From: Burkholderiales bacterium
GTDB lineage: Bacteria > Pseudomonadota > Gammaproteobacteria > Burkholderiales > Burkholderiaceae_C
Assembly (NCBI GenBank): GCA_016000195.1
Contig: JAECRO010000015.1
Coordinates: 1 to 55,022, forward strand
Reading direction: 5' to 3'
Length of the DNA stretch: 55,022 bases
Under the pieces are notes generated by a model that saw nothing but the letters and a program-made list of their open reading frames with translations, searched no databases and had not been told where the DNA came from. Positions 17,756 through 26,615 of this stretch are shown piece after piece. How positions within the stretch are numbered: position 1 is the stretch's first letter; each line of letters opens with the position of its first letter. Position numbers and translations under genes: made by a program.

Positions 17756-18007
17756 ATGCGTGCTATTAAAGAAGCCCGGAAGTTCATTGAGCGCAATCCT
17801 GCTGATCCTTCAGCAAAGGCATTGGCCAAGCTTGTGCTCGCCCTGGAGTCGGAGGCTGAATTTCCGATCATAGATATTTACCAGCTTGATTTTGAACGCT
17901 TTAACCTGGCACTCGATATCCTTCGCGAATGGCGGCTTGACCGGTACTTCGCAGGCAAGGCGAAACTTTTTGACACAGCCACGCATGCAAGCAGCCTCCC
18001 GCTTTGA
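17756..18007 (+). CDS. Small protein of unknown function (83 aa)
   Basis: It starts at the ATG preceded by AAGAGGT 5 nt upstream; an in-frame ATG at 17720 has no ribosome site. The protein is MRAIKEARKFIERNPADPSA and onward: helical, soluble, with ALAKLVLALESEAEFPIIDI and FNLALDILREWRLDRYFAGK. No Cys or membrane segment is present. I believe similar 80-aa proteins occur in related Comamonadaceae but cannot name a family. It lies between the CYTH-CHAD gene and pilD, with its own upstream palindromes, so it is probably a separate transcription unit. Confidence 0.65.
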   Translation: MRAIKEARKFIERNPADPSAKALAKLVLALESEAEFPIIDIYQLDFERFNLALDILREWRLDRYFAGKAKLFDTATHASSLPL

Positions 18008-18030
18008 ATTCCTCACCGATATTGCGCAAC

Positions 18031-18216
18031 CTACCCTGAATTGCTGAATCTGGCGATGGGTTTATCCAGAAGCTGCAGATACTTGGGATGCAATGGGGTC
18101 AGCCCCTCGTCCACTCTCTTTAAAAGCTGTGCGAGGGGGGAATGTAAACTGTGGACGGTTTTTTGGCTGTTCAGGAAAGTGCGCGACTCGATGATTTTTT
18201 TTAGTGCCAACCTCAT
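18031..18216 (-). CDS. Possible small ORF opposite the 83-aa gene (doubtful)
   Basis: A 61-codon reading in the 254-nt gap before pilD (MRLALKKIIESRTFLNSQKT, ending KPIARFSNSG). The composition looks protein-like, but there is no clear ribosome site and the stretch is less GC-biased than real genes nearby. The gap otherwise holds only AT-rich sequence likely to include the pilD promoter. It could be chance. Confidence 0.22.
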   Translation of the reverse strand: MRLALKKIIESRTFLNSQKTVHSLHSPLAQLLKRVDEGLTPLHPKYLQLLDKPIARFSNSG

Positions 18217-18261
18217 GATTGCTGGTCATCAAAATGTTAAAAATCAATACGATTTACTGGC

Positions 18262-19134
18262 ATGCTGATGGACTCGTTACAACTGGCGACAGTCATGGAG
18301 CCCGAGCTTGCGGCCGTGCTCACCGGAATTTTAGGCTTGCTGATCGGCAGCTTTCTCAACGTCGTCATCTACCGTGTACCTAAAATGATGGAGCACCAGT
18401 GGGCAGCGGAATGTGCTGAACTGAACGGCGCCTCACCGGAGCCGGTGGACAAATTCAATCTCCTGACGCCGCGTTCGCGCTGTTCCAGTTGCGGCCACCT
18501 GATTCGCTGGCATGAAAACATCCCGGTGCTCAGTTATCTTTTTCTGAGAGGTAAATGTTCGGCCTGCGGTGCGCCTTATGGGGTTCGCTATCCGCTGGTT
18601 GAAGCGGTCACGGGCGGCCTGTTTTTCTTTTGTGCCTGGCGCTGGGGATGGACATCGACAACGCTGGTCTGGTGCGGATTTTCTGCGGTGCTGCTGGCAC
18701 TGGCGCTGATCGACTGGGACACCACACTGTTGCCCGATGACATGACCTTGCCCTTGATGTGGGCGGGGCTGATTGCCGCGGCATTGCAGTGGAACCCCGC
18801 AGTCAATCTGCCTACGGCTTTATGGGGTGCGGTGGCTGGCTATCTTTCCCTGTGGCTGGTTTACTGGGCTTTCAAGCTGGCAACCGGCAAGGAAGGCATG
18901 GGCTATGGCGACTTCAAGCTCTTTGCCGCGCTGGGAGCCTGGTTTGGCTGGCCTGCGCTGGTTCCCATGATTTTGATGGCGTCAGTAATCGGTGCCGTCA
19001 TCGGCATCGCAATGAAGTTCTCCAGTGGCCTGCGCGAAGGCGGCTATGTTCCGTTTGGTCCCTTTCTGGCTGGCGCAGGCTTTACTGCCATGGTTTTCGG
19101 TCCGCAGTCCATCCTGCAATTCGTAGGTTTGTAA
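18262..19134 (+). CDS. pilD: Prepilin peptidase / N-methyltransferase PilD
   Basis: A 290-aa polytopic aspartyl protease that removes the leader from type IV prepilins and pseudopilins and methylates the new N-terminus. The N-terminal domain has GSFLNVVIYRVP and the zinc-binding pair CSSCGHLIRW and CSACGAPYGVRYP. The two catalytic Asp motifs are DWDTTLLPDD and the GxGD-type MGYGDFKL. About seven or eight membrane helices follow the family pattern. It probably serves both the gsp genes and the pil genes in this window. Met-3 is an alternative start. coaE begins 4 nt after the stop. Confidence 0.95.
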   Translation: MLMDSLQLATVMEPELAAVLTGILGLLIGSFLNVVIYRVPKMMEHQWAAECAELNGASPEPVDKFNLLTPRSRCSSCGHLIRWHENIPVLSYLFLRGKCSACGAPYGVRYPLVEAVTGGLFFFCAWRWGWTSTTLVWCGFSAVLLALALIDWDTTLLPDDMTLPLMWAGLIAAALQWNPAVNLPTALWGAVAGYLSLWLVYWAFKLATGKEGMGYGDFKLFAALGAWFGWPALVPMILMASVIGAVIGIAMKFSSGLREGGYVPFGPFLAGAGFTAMVFGPQSILQFVGL

Positions 19135-19138
19135 CCCC

Positions 19139-19750
19139 ATGCACCCGCCCATCCAGCGTATTGGCCTGACGGGCGGCATAGGCAGCGGCAAGAGCACGGT
19201 GGCGCGGGTTCTGGTGGCTTGCGGCGCTGCGCTGATTGATGCCGATGCGATTTCCCGGCAGCTGACGGCGCCCGGAGGGGCTGCAATTCGTGAACTTGCC
19301 AGCCGGTTCGGGCCGCAGATGATCACGGCAGAAGGAGCGATGGACCGTGACCGGATGCGCCAGCGGGTCTTCAGCGACCCGGCCATCAAGTTGCAGCTCG
19401 AAGCCATCATTCATCCTTTGGTCAGCCAGGAATCGGCCCGGCAAGCGCGCGTGGCCGCAGATGCCGGCTGCGGCTGCATCCTGTTCGATATCCCCCTGCT
19501 GGTGGAGTCGGGCCGCTGGCGCCAGCAGCTTGACCGTGTGCTGGTGGTGGACTGCATGGAAGAGACGCAAATTGTCCGTGTCATGGCCCGGAATGCCTTT
19601 GCGCGCGAGGTGGTCGAGAAAATCATCGCCGGGCAGGCCAGCCGCGCGCAAAGGCTGGCGGCGGCCGATGCCTGTATTTGTAACGAGGGGCTGTCGCTGG
19701 CGGCGCTGGAGCGGCTGGTGCGTCAGTTGGCGCCCCGCTTCGGGCTATGA
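19139..19750 (+). CDS. coaE: Dephospho-CoA kinase CoaE
   Basis: A 203-aa P-loop kinase that phosphorylates the 3'-hydroxyl of dephospho-CoA, the last step of coenzyme A synthesis. The Walker A loop GLTGGIGSGKST is at residues 9-20. DADAISRQLTAPGG follows, and DIPLLVESGRWRQQLDRVLVV is the CoA-binding/acceptor region. The length is normal. It is translationally close to pilD (4 nt) and precedes zapD, the standard arrangement in beta- and gammaproteobacteria. Confidence 0.96.
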   Translation: MHPPIQRIGLTGGIGSGKSTVARVLVACGAALIDADAISRQLTAPGGAAIRELASRFGPQMITAEGAMDRDRMRQRVFSDPAIKLQLEAIIHPLVSQESARQARVAADAGCGCILFDIPLLVESGRWRQQLDRVLVVDCMEETQIVRVMARNAFAREVVEKIIAGQASRAQRLAAADACICNEGLSLAALERLVRQLAPRFGL

Positions 19751-19789
19751 TGACAAAACATACCCCTTGAAGCCAGGAAAACCAGTTCC

Positions 19790-20545
19790 GTGATTCTTTA
19801 CGAGCATCCCTTTAACGAACGCATGCGTACCTACCTGCGGCTCGAACACCTGTTTCTGCGCCTGGCCGAACTGGTGAAACGGGAAAGCGCCATCGACCAT
19901 CACCACGCGCTCACAACCATTTTTGAAATCATGGATGTGGGCGCTCGCGCAGACCTGAAAACCGATGTGCTCAAGGACATTGAAAAGCAAAAGCATCTGC
20001 TCAATGGCTACCGCGGCAATCCGGTCATCTCCGAGCGGGCGCTTGACGACATCACCTCCCAGCTTGACAGCTGTTTTGCCAGCCTCAACGAGCTGTCGGG
20101 CAAGGTCGGGCAGCAGCTCACCGAAAACGACTGGCTGATGAGCATTCGCAGCCGCGTCGGCATTCCTGGCGGCACCTGTGAATTTGATTTGCCGGCCTAC
20201 CACGCCTGGCAGCATCTGGGGCTCAATGTTCGTCAGCACGATTTGCTGCGCTGGGTGTCGCCGCTGGTGCCGCTGGCCGAGTCCCTGAGCCTGCTGCTCA
20301 GGCTGGTGCGGGATTCGGGTGCGCCGCAAAAGGTGATTGCACCGGCCGGGCAATACCAGCAAATGCTGCCCCAGGGGCGAACGTTCCAGTTGTTGCGGCT
20401 GCGGCTGGATTCCCGCGTGGCGGTGATTCCTGAAATCAGCTGCAACCGGCTGATGGTGTCGGTACGCTTCATGTCCCAGGAGAGCGACGGCCGCCTGCAT
20501 ACCAGCACCGGCGACACGGTGTTCGAGCTGACGCTGTGCAGCTGA
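19790..20545 (+). CDS. zapD: Cell division protein ZapD
   Basis: A 251-aa FtsZ-associated protein (formerly YacF) that bundles FtsZ filaments at the division site. It starts with GTG, giving [20 protein letters not shown], the conserved family N-terminus. Internal family features include [20 protein letters not shown] and [13 protein letters not shown]. No shorter ATG start would keep the conserved N-terminus. It follows coaE by 39 nt. Confidence 0.94.
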   Translation: MILYEHPFNERMRTYLRLEHLFLRLAELVKRESAIDHHHALTTIFEIMDVGARADLKTDVLKDIEKQKHLLNGYRGNPVISERALDDITSQLDSCFASLNELSGKVGQQLTENDWLMSIRSRVGIPGGTCEFDLPAYHAWQHLGLNVRQHDLLRWVSPLVPLAESLSLLLRLVRDSGAPQKVIAPAGQYQQMLPQGRTFQLLRLRLDSRVAVIPEISCNRLMVSVRFMSQESDGRLHTSTGDTVFELTLCS

Positions 20546-20609
20546 GCCGGTTCAGTCCGGCAACTCTCTGCCATGTGGTCGCAGGCGCTATCCAACCCTA
20601 TTTAAAGCC

Positions 20610-20816
20610 ATGAAAAAAGACCCGTTACCCGCCAGGCTGGTGGTGTGCCCCGGCTGCGGTGGCCCCAGCGTTTATGCGCCCAGCAACCCGTTTCGTCCCT
20701 TTTGCAGCGAGCGTTGCAAAAACATTGATCTGGGGGCATGGGCCAGCGAAGACTTTCGCCTGCCCGCCGACACACCGCCCGATGACCAGCCTTATGGCGA
20801 TCCGAGATTGCACTGA
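20610..20816 (+). CDS. yacG: DNA gyrase inhibitor YacG, zinc-binding
   Basis: A 68-aa zinc protein. The four ligands are C13, C16, C32 and C36 (VVCPGCGG, then [18 protein letters not shown]). The E. coli member binds GyrB and inhibits gyrase. The acidic, Pro-rich tail is typical. It closes the pilD-coaE-zapD-yacG group. Confidence 0.93.
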   Translation: MKKDPLPARLVVCPGCGGPSVYAPSNPFRPFCSERCKNIDLGAWASEDFRLPADTPPDDQPYGDPRLH

Positions 20817-20895
20817 AGTGGTGTCCAGACAGACCGTCAAACCGGCCGGCAAGTCCCAGCCTGCCGCGTAATCGTGCAGATACAGCGAGATAAAA

Positions 20896-21156
20896 ATGAA
20901 ACACATCGTGATCAAGCCTGTATGGGCCTGGCTGTTCATGGCTGCAGCCCTGATGGGCAGCGCGCATGCCAGCACTTCTGCCGCTGAGCCGGGCCGTAAA
21001 ACGGTCGCAGGCAAGGCGAAGAAAAAAGCGGGTTCTGGCGGTCAGATACGGTTTTTGCCTGGCTCGGCGGAAACCACAAAAGAGCGAAGCGCCCGCCTGA
21101 AACGCGAATGCAAGGGTGGCGTCAATGCGGGCGCCTGCAGCGGCTATACGAACTGA
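20896..21156 (+). CDS. Small exported protein of unknown function (86 aa)
   Basis: It has a Sec-type signal peptide at about residues 1-25 (VWAWLFMAAALMGSAHA, cleavage likely after AHA). A Lys-rich linker and a conserved-looking tail with two Cys follow (RSARLKRECKGGVNAGACSG). The two Cys could form a disulfide in the periplasm. I do not recognise a named family. It lies between yacG and the convergent grxD. Confidence 0.6.
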   Translation: MKHIVIKPVWAWLFMAAALMGSAHASTSAAEPGRKTVAGKAKKKAGSGGQIRFLPGSAETTKERSARLKRECKGGVNAGACSGYTN

Positions 21157-21166
21157 GCCGTAAAGG

Positions 21167-21185
21167 AAAAACCCCGTAACAGGGG
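21167..21185 (-). terminator. Rho-independent terminator after grxD
   Basis: On the minus strand CCCC-TGTTAC-GGGG is followed by TTTTT. It lies between the convergent grxD and the 86-aa gene and may also slow plus-strand transcription. Confidence 0.65.
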
Positions 21186-21197
21186 GGCCTTTAAAGT

Positions 21198-21527
21198 TCA
21201 GGCGGCAGGCGTGGCCAGCATCTGCTGGAGTTCGCCGTTTTCGTACATCTCCATCATGATGTCGGAGCCACCCACGAATTCACCCTTGATATACAACTGG
21301 GGAACCGTAGGCCAGTTGCTGTATTCCTTGATGCCGTTGCGGATGCTTTCGTCTTCCAGCACATTGACCGTGGCAGGTTTGGTCACGCCGCAGGCCTTGA
21401 GCACCTGGATGGCGCGTCCGGAAAAGCCGCACATCGGAAACTGGGCCGTGCCCTTCATGAAAAGCACCACTTCGCTGGATTTGACGATTTGCTCAATGCG
21501 TTGATGGGTCGGGTCGGTATGGCTCAT
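21198..21527 (-). CDS. grxD: Monothiol glutaredoxin Grx4 (GrxD)
   Basis: A 109-aa monothiol glutaredoxin that carries [2Fe-2S] clusters in the cytosol. The CGFS active site has its Cys at residue 33, inside VVLFMKGTAQFPMCGFS. WPTVPQLYIKGEFVGGSDI gives the cis-Pro and glutathione-binding residues. The length is exact for the family. It is the last gene of the minus-strand group hemA-prfA-prmC-grxD. Confidence 0.96.
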   Translation of the reverse strand: MSHTDPTHQRIEQIVKSSEVVLFMKGTAQFPMCGFSGRAIQVLKACGVTKPATVNVLEDESIRNGIKEYSNWPTVPQLYIKGEFVGGSDIMMEMYENGELQQMLATPAA

Positions 21528-21635
21528 GTTGAACTCCTTCAGGTGAAAAGGCCTTGCAAGGCCGCAGTGTCAATAACCGGCGGATGGCCGGAACGTGAAT
21601 ACATGGAATTTGAATACACGGATTCCAAAGCCAGA

Positions 21636-22532
21636 TTATGGCTGTCTGTCCGATGTTGCGTTCCCGACGGGAATTGTCTGCCGTTGAGGCCATTGCCCGC
21701 CCGAGCAGCGCTCGATGCCTGCCAGGTCCGGCCGGCTCTGAACCTGCAGAAATCCGCGTTGCGCCAGCAATTCGCGCACCCGGACAGCCTGGTCGTAGCC
21801 GTGTTCCAGCAGCAGCCAGCCGCCGGGCAGCAGGTGGGCGGGCGCCTGTTGAATGATCTGCCGGAGATCGTCCAGGCCGTCGGCGCCGGCGGCCAGTGCC
21901 TGCAGGGGTTCATGCGTCAGTGCCGCCAGGTGCGGGTCGGCGCTGGCAATGTAGGGCGGATTGCTGGCGATCAGGTGAAAGCTGCCGCCCACCTGTTCAA
22001 GCCAGCGGCTTTCAATGAATTCCACGGCCAGGTTCAGGCGCCGGGCATTTTCACGCGCAACATCCAGCGCATCAGCGCTCGCATCGACCGCCGTGACCTG
22101 CGCCTCGCGGCCCGTCGCCTTCAGGCTGTGCGCAAGCGCCAGGGCAACCGCACCGCTGCCGGTGCCCAGGTCCAGAACCTTCAATGGCGGCATCAAGCCC
22201 GGCATCTCCAGCACGGCCAGCGCCCATTCCACCAGGGTTTCGGTGTCGGGCCGGGGCACCAGCACGCGGGCATCCACCTGCAGCGCGAGTCCAAAAAACT
22301 CCTTGCTGCCGACGATGTACGCCAGCGGCTCGCCCGCCGCCCGGCGCTGGCTGAAGGCATGAAACGCAGCGGAAACCTCCGGCGCCAGCTCGCCGGTATC
22401 GTGCGCCAGCAGCCAGGACCGGGCCGTGGCGGGTTTGTCCAGCGCGTGCAGCAGCAGCAGCTGGGCATCCAGCCGGTCGAGGCCGGCCTGTTGGGCTGCA
22501 GCCAGGGCTTGTGCGCAAGTGATGGGGTTCAC
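21636..22532 (-). CDS. prmC: Peptide chain release factor glutamine methyltransferase PrmC
   Basis: A 298-aa SAM-dependent methyltransferase that modifies the GGQ glutamine of release factors. The N-terminal helical domain ends near residue 85. SAM motif I is VLDLGTGSGAVALALAH and the catalytic NPPY occurs in LIASNPPYIASADPHL. The neighbouring upstream gene prfA encodes its substrate, a common pairing. The gap to prfA (22533-22626) contains a 17-bp palindrome. Confidence 0.95.
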   Translation of the reverse strand: MNPITCAQALAAAQQAGLDRLDAQLLLLHALDKPATARSWLLAHDTGELAPEVSAAFHAFSQRRAAGEPLAYIVGSKEFFGLALQVDARVLVPRPDTETLVEWALAVLEMPGLMPPLKVLDLGTGSGAVALALAHSLKATGREAQVTAVDASADALDVARENARRLNLAVEFIESRWLEQVGGSFHLIASNPPYIASADPHLAALTHEPLQALAAGADGLDDLRQIIQQAPAHLLPGGWLLLEHGYDQAVRVRELLAQRGFLQVQSRPDLAGIERCSGGQWPQRQTIPVGNATSDRQP

Positions 22533-22547
22533 GGGAGGTTCTTGTTT

Positions 22548-22564
22548 GCTATAAAAATAATAGC
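22548..22564. repeat. Dispersed 17-bp palindrome, copy 4 (between prfA and prmC)
   Basis: GCTATAAAAATAATAGC, an intergenic copy 16 nt upstream of the prmC start. Confidence 0.75.
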
Positions 22565-22626
22565 TATATGTGCTTATGGATACTGCGCAAGAGGGCGATT
22601 TGATATAAAAACAGGGCCTTGGCCGG

Positions 22627-23748
22627 TCAGCCGCCGTTGTTCGCCGCTTCCAGCTCGTTCAATTGCTCGGCGCCGCGGGCCACCTGCAGCGCCGTGATGA
22701 CATCGTCCAGGTCGCCTTCCATGATGCTCAAGAGCTTGTACAGCGTCAGGTTGATGCGGTGGTCGGTCAGGCGCCCCTGCGGGAAGTTGTAGGTGCGGAT
22801 GCGGTCGCTGCGGTCGCCGCTGCCGATCAGCCCCTTGCGCATAGCGGCGTCCTTGGCGGCGCGCTCCGAACGGTCTTTTTCATGGATTCGGGCCGTGAGC
22901 ACCTTCATGGCCTGGGCCTTGTTGCCGTGCTGGCTGCGGCCTTCCTGGCATTCGGCGACGATGCCGGTGGGCAGGTGCGTGATGCGCACGGCTGAGTCGG
23001 TCTTGTTGATGTGCTGGCCGCCGGCGCCGCTGGCGCGGTAGGTGTCGATGCGCAGGTCGGCCGGGTTGATCTGGATGGCGACGGTTTCATCCGGCTCGGG
23101 CAATACGGCCACGGTGCAGGCGCTGGTGTGGATGCGGCCCTGGGTTTCGGTGGCCGGCACGCGCTGCACGCGGTGGCCGCCCGACTCGAAGCGCAGCTTG
23201 CCATAGACGCCCACGCCGAGCGCATCGGGTGGGCCGGCTATGCGCAGCACCACTTCCTTGTAGCCGCCCAGCTCGCTCGGGGATTCGCTGATGATCTCGA
23301 CCTGCCAGCGCTTGCGCTCGGCAAAGCGGGTGTAGAGCCGGAACAGGTCGCCGGCAAACAGCGCGGATTCGTCGCCGCCGGTGCCGGCGCGGATTTCAAT
23401 GAAGGCGGCGCGCTTGTCGTCCGGGTCTTTCGGAATCAGCATCAGCTGCAGCGCTTCGTCGAGCTGGGCAATGTCGGCTTTGGCGGTGTCGATTTCTTCC
23501 TCTGCCATGGCGGCCATGTCAGGGTCGTCTCTGGCTTGCGCCAGCATCGTTTCAGCGCTGGACAGGTCGGCCTCGCGCCGGGTGAGCCGGTTGTATTGCT
23601 CGGCCACGACGCTGGCCTCGGCGTGTTCCCGGGTCAGCGCGCGAAAGCGGTCCAGGTCGCTCACCACGTCGCTGGCGGACAGCAGGGCGTCCAGCTCATG
23701 CAGGCGCAGAAGCTGGCGGTCCAGGGTGTGGCGAAGAAAAGGTTTCAT
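22627..23748 (-). CDS. prfA: Peptide chain release factor 1 (PrfA)
   Basis: A 373-aa class I release factor recognising UAA and UAG. The start [19 protein letters not shown] is the usual N-terminus with a short extension. The catalytic GGQ lies in [20 protein letters not shown] and is followed by [19 protein letters not shown]. The PxT-type codon recognition region is near [11 protein letters not shown]. It lies 92 nt downstream of hemA and 94 nt before prmC. The hemA-prfA-prmC order is conserved in many proteobacteria. Confidence 0.96.
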   Translation of the reverse strand: MKPFLRHTLDRQLLRLHELDALLSASDVVSDLDRFRALTREHAEASVVAEQYNRLTRREADLSSAETMLAQARDDPDMAAMAEEEIDTAKADIAQLDEALQLMLIPKDPDDKRAAFIEIRAGTGGDESALFAGDLFRLYTRFAERKRWQVEIISESPSELGGYKEVVLRIAGPPDALGVGVYGKLRFESGGHRVQRVPATETQGRIHTSACTVAVLPEPDETVAIQINPADLRIDTYRASGAGGQHINKTDSAVRITHLPTGIVAECQEGRSQHGNKAQAMKVLTARIHEKDRSERAAKDAAMRKGLIGSGDRSDRIRTYNFPQGRLTDHRINLTLYKLLSIMEGDLDDVITALQVARGAEQLNELEAANNGG

Positions 23749-23840
23749 GAGGGAAAAAAAGGAAAAAATCAGGAAAACCTGCCGGCGCAGTGGCCGGGAG
23801 GAGGGCGAAGCCAGCGGCTGCGGCAGGGCGAAGGCCGGCG

Positions 23841-25130
23841 CTAACGCTCTTTGCGCTCAGCCGTTGCGCGTGGCGCCTGGCCGCGCAGGAACAGTCGGGA
23901 CACGGTGCGCGCCGTGGCTTCGCGGCTGCCGGCATCGCCGGCATGCAGCTCGGCCATGGCGCCGTGCAGCATTTTTTGCGTCAGGCCGCGGCTCATGGCT
24001 TCGAGCACTTCCTCAATCGACTCGCCCCTGGCCAGCAGTTTTTTGGCGCGCGTGATCTCTAGGGCACGCCAGACATCGGCCTGCGCATTGAGCTGCTGGA
24101 TCAGCGGCACACTGCTGCGCTGGTCCAGCCAGTGCATGAAGTTCTGCACCCCGGCGTCGATGATGACCTCGGCCTCGGCCACCGCCGCCTGCCGGCTGTC
24201 CTTGCCGGTTTGCACCACATGCGCCAGGTCATCGACGGTGTAGAGGTAAATGTCGGGCAGCGCCTTGACTTCGGGTTCGATGTCGCGCGGCACGGCCAGA
24301 TCGACCATGAACATGGGCCGGTGCTTGCGCAGCTTGACCGCGCGCTCGACCGCGCCCAGGCCGATGATCGGCAGGGTGCTGGCGGTGCAGCTGATTACGG
24401 CATCGAACTCATGCAGGCGGCTGGGCAGGTCGGCCAGGCGCATCACCTCGGCGCCAAAGCGGCTGGCGAGCTTTTCACCGCGCTCCAGCGTGCGGTTGGC
24501 AATGGCCATGGCTTTGGGGTTGCGGGCGGCAAAGTGGGTGGCCGCCAGGTCGATCATTTCACCGGCGCCGACGAACAAAATCTTGATGTCGCTCAGGTCT
24601 TCGAACAGCTGGCTGGCCAGCCGCACGGCGGCGGCCGCCATGCTGATGCTGTGGGCGCCGATCTCGGTGCTGGTGCGCACTTCCTTGGCGACGGAAAAGG
24701 AGCGCTGGAACAACTGGTGCAGCGTGGTGCCTATGGCGCCGGCATCTTCAGCGGCGCGCACCGCATCCTTCATCTGGCCGAGGATTTGCGGCTCGCCGAG
24801 CACCATGGAGTCGAGCCCGCTGGCGACCCGGAAGGCGTGGCGCGCGGCCTGGTCGTCCTGCAGCGTGTAGGCATGGGCGCGCAGCAGGGAAGGCGAAACG
24901 CCGCTGTTGTGCGCCAGCCAGGCCAATGTGCTGTCCAGGTCTTCGGTAGCGCCGGCGCAGTAAATCTCGGTGCGGTTGCAGGTGGACAGCAGCGTGGCCT
25001 CAGGCTGGCGCGCCAGCGATGCGCGCAGGCTGCGCAGGGTTGGCTCAATCTGGTCGATGGCGAACGCGAAACGGCCGCGCAGATCCAGCGGTGCGGTGTG
25101 ATGGTTTAGCCCCAGGGCCCAGACTGACAT
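23841..25130 (-). CDS. hemA: Glutamyl-tRNA reductase HemA
   Basis: A 429-aa enzyme that reduces glutamyl-tRNA to glutamate-1-semialdehyde, the first committed step of C5-pathway haem synthesis. The start [20 protein letters not shown] at 25130 gives the conserved N-terminus; a longer reading adds a basic stretch absent from the family. The catalytic Cys lies in [14 protein letters not shown] near residue 50. The NADPH-binding region shows [18 protein letters not shown]. The C-terminal dimerisation domain ends with an Arg-rich tail. Haem made here would supply the oxidase encoded at 44-54 kb. Confidence 0.96.
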   Translation of the reverse strand: MSVWALGLNHHTAPLDLRGRFAFAIDQIEPTLRSLRASLARQPEATLLSTCNRTEIYCAGATEDLDSTLAWLAHNSGVSPSLLRAHAYTLQDDQAARHAFRVASGLDSMVLGEPQILGQMKDAVRAAEDAGAIGTTLHQLFQRSFSVAKEVRTSTEIGAHSISMAAAAVRLASQLFEDLSDIKILFVGAGEMIDLAATHFAARNPKAMAIANRTLERGEKLASRFGAEVMRLADLPSRLHEFDAVISCTASTLPIIGLGAVERAVKLRKHRPMFMVDLAVPRDIEPEVKALPDIYLYTVDDLAHVVQTGKDSRQAAVAEAEVIIDAGVQNFMHWLDQRSSVPLIQQLNAQADVWRALEITRAKKLLARGESIEEVLEAMSRGLTQKMLHGAMAELHAGDAGSREATARTVSRLFLRGQAPRATAERKER

Positions 25131-25241
25131 TCGCTGATTATAAAATTGAAGTGGCCAGGACGGGATGCGGGCACGCAATCTCTTTCTGGGCCTTGCCACG
25201 CGCTGCTTTTGGCGCTTTTTCCTGACGATTGACTGGCTGAC

Positions 25242-25532
25242 ATGACCGCTTACCTGCTTGCAGGCCATCTGCTCAACCTGGTGGCGCCTGCCGCCCTGAT
25301 GGCCTTGCTGCTGGCCGTATTTTCACGCCTGTTTTCTGGATTTTTTAGATCAAACAAGGCTTTCGCGCAGGGCTGGTGGGCGCAAGCTGCTATTAATTTT
25401 ATAGTTGGCGCCGGCGTGCTGGCAGCGGGCCTGGTGCTGCTGGGCCATGATGGCAAGATGCTGACTTACGTCGTTCTGGCGTTTGCCATGGCGGCCAGCC
25501 AGTGGTGCCAGCTGGGCGGCTGGAAGCGCTAG
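25242..25532 (+). CDS. Small integral membrane protein of unknown function (96 aa)
   Basis: Three hydrophobic segments are visible: about 5-32, 47-66 and 73-88. A short soluble loop holds [12 protein letters not shown]. No catalytic motif is seen. It is divergent from hemA with a 111-nt gap. The second helix is partly encoded by a 17-bp palindrome copy (25389-25405). I do not recognise a named family. Confidence 0.6.
   Translation: MTAYLLAGHLLNLVAPAALMALLLAVFSRLFSGFFRSNKAFAQGWWAQAAINFIVGAGVLAAGLVLLGHDGKMLTYVVLAFAMAASQWCQLGGWKR
25389..25405. repeat. Dispersed 17-bp palindrome, copy 5 (in the 96-aa gene)
   Basis: GCTATTAATTTTATAGT, with the last arm base changed. It is read GCT ATT AAT TTT ATA GTT (A-I-N-F-I-V). 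Confidence 0.65.
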
Positions 25533-25569
25533 CGCATGCGGGCCACGCGCCGGGCTCGGACCCGGTTTG

Positions 25570-25583
25570 TTGATCTGGGTCAA
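25570..25583. promoter_or_regulatory. Orphan FNR/Anr-like box between convergent genes
   Basis: TTGATCTGGGTCAA matches TTGAT-N4-ATCAA at nine of ten dyad positions. It lies in the 88-nt gap between two genes that end toward each other, so it is not at an obvious promoter. Confidence 0.45.
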
Positions 25584-25620
25584 GGAACCGGCGGTGCTGG
25601 AATTTCTTTCAGGCCCGTCG

Positions 25621-26400
25621 TCAGGCCGGGCTGAACAAGTCCACGCGGTCGGTGATGATGCCGTCCGTACCCAGCGCCATCAGGCGCTGGGCGGCCCCTT
25701 CGTCATTCACCGTGTAGCTCAAGGCGCGCAAGCCCGCGCCATGGGCTTGGGCCACGCTGCCGCCGGTCCACAGGGCATGGTTGCAGACCACCGCCACGCA
25801 GTCCAGCGCCAGCGCGCTTTCCAGCCAGCCGCCGGGCAGGCAATCGAGCAACAGCCCGCGCGGCACATCCGGCGCGCTGTCGCGAGCGCCTTGCAGCGCC
25901 TCGGGCGAGAACGAGGTCAGCAGCGGCAGCACCGCCGCGCCCCGCCACAGGCGCGCCGCATGGGCCGCGACGACCTTGCCGGTGTGGCGTTCGGTTCCCG
26001 GCGTGGGCTTGATTTCGATGTTCAGCGCATGGCCGTTGGCGCGGCAAAAGCGGGCGGCGTTTTCCAGCGTGGGCAGCGGCTCGCCGGCAAAAGCCCGCGA
26101 ATGCCAGCCGCCGGCGTCAAGCTGCGACAGCTCGGCCCAGGCGTGGTCGCCGCCGGTCGCGCTCGCCTGTGCTGCGAGTCTTTCCTTTGCATTCGTTGTG
26201 CGCGCGAGCGTGGCGTCGTGCATCAGAAACGGCACGCCGTCGGCGCTCAGCTTGGCATCGCACTCGAACATGCGGTAGCCGTGCTGCGCGCCCAGCCGGA
26301 AAGCGGCCAGCGTGTTTTCCGGCGCGAGCTTGCCGGCGCCCCGGTGGGCAATCCAGAACGGGTAGGGCCAGGGAGGGAGGACTACGGCTTGAGCGGACAT
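25621..26400 (-). CDS. ugpQ: Glycerophosphodiester phosphodiesterase
   Basis: A 259-aa cytoplasmic GDPD enzyme hydrolysing deacylated phospholipids to glycerol-3-phosphate and an alcohol. The catalytic signature is near the N-terminus: FWIAHRGAGKLAPENTLAAF, then FECDAKLSADGVPFLMHDAT. LNIEIKPTP supplies another metal ligand and TVNDEGAAQRLMALGTDGII the C-terminal barrel strand. There is no signal peptide, which favours the UgpQ-type cytosolic form over periplasmic GlpQ. Its end converges on the 96-aa gene. Confidence 0.9.
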   Translation of the reverse strand: MSAQAVVLPPWPYPFWIAHRGAGKLAPENTLAAFRLGAQHGYRMFECDAKLSADGVPFLMHDATLARTTNAKERLAAQASATGGDHAWAELSQLDAGGWHSRAFAGEPLPTLENAARFCRANGHALNIEIKPTPGTERHTGKVVAAHAARLWRGAAVLPLLTSFSPEALQGARDSAPDVPRGLLLDCLPGGWLESALALDCVAVVCNHALWTGGSVAQAHGAGLRALSYTVNDEGAAQRLMALGTDGIITDRVDLFSPA

Positions 26401-26615
26401 GGGTTTCAGAGGCGAATGCCGGTGGTGGTGGTGGCGACGGGCCCGTGCAGCGGGAAATCCGGCGATTGTTTCTCACATTCCTTTTTAAACGGCCTGATGT
26501 TTTCGGGACAAGCGGAGTTTCATGGGCGCATTCCGGCCAGTATCCGGTAAAAGTGGCGCTGCGATAATATCGGGCTACAGTGCTGGACGTGGGTCCGAAG
26601 CCGCTGAAATTCACG

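Noticed and set aside
22584..22602. FNR-like half-site (TTTGATATAAAAAC) before prmC
   Set aside because: Only one half of the dyad is present.
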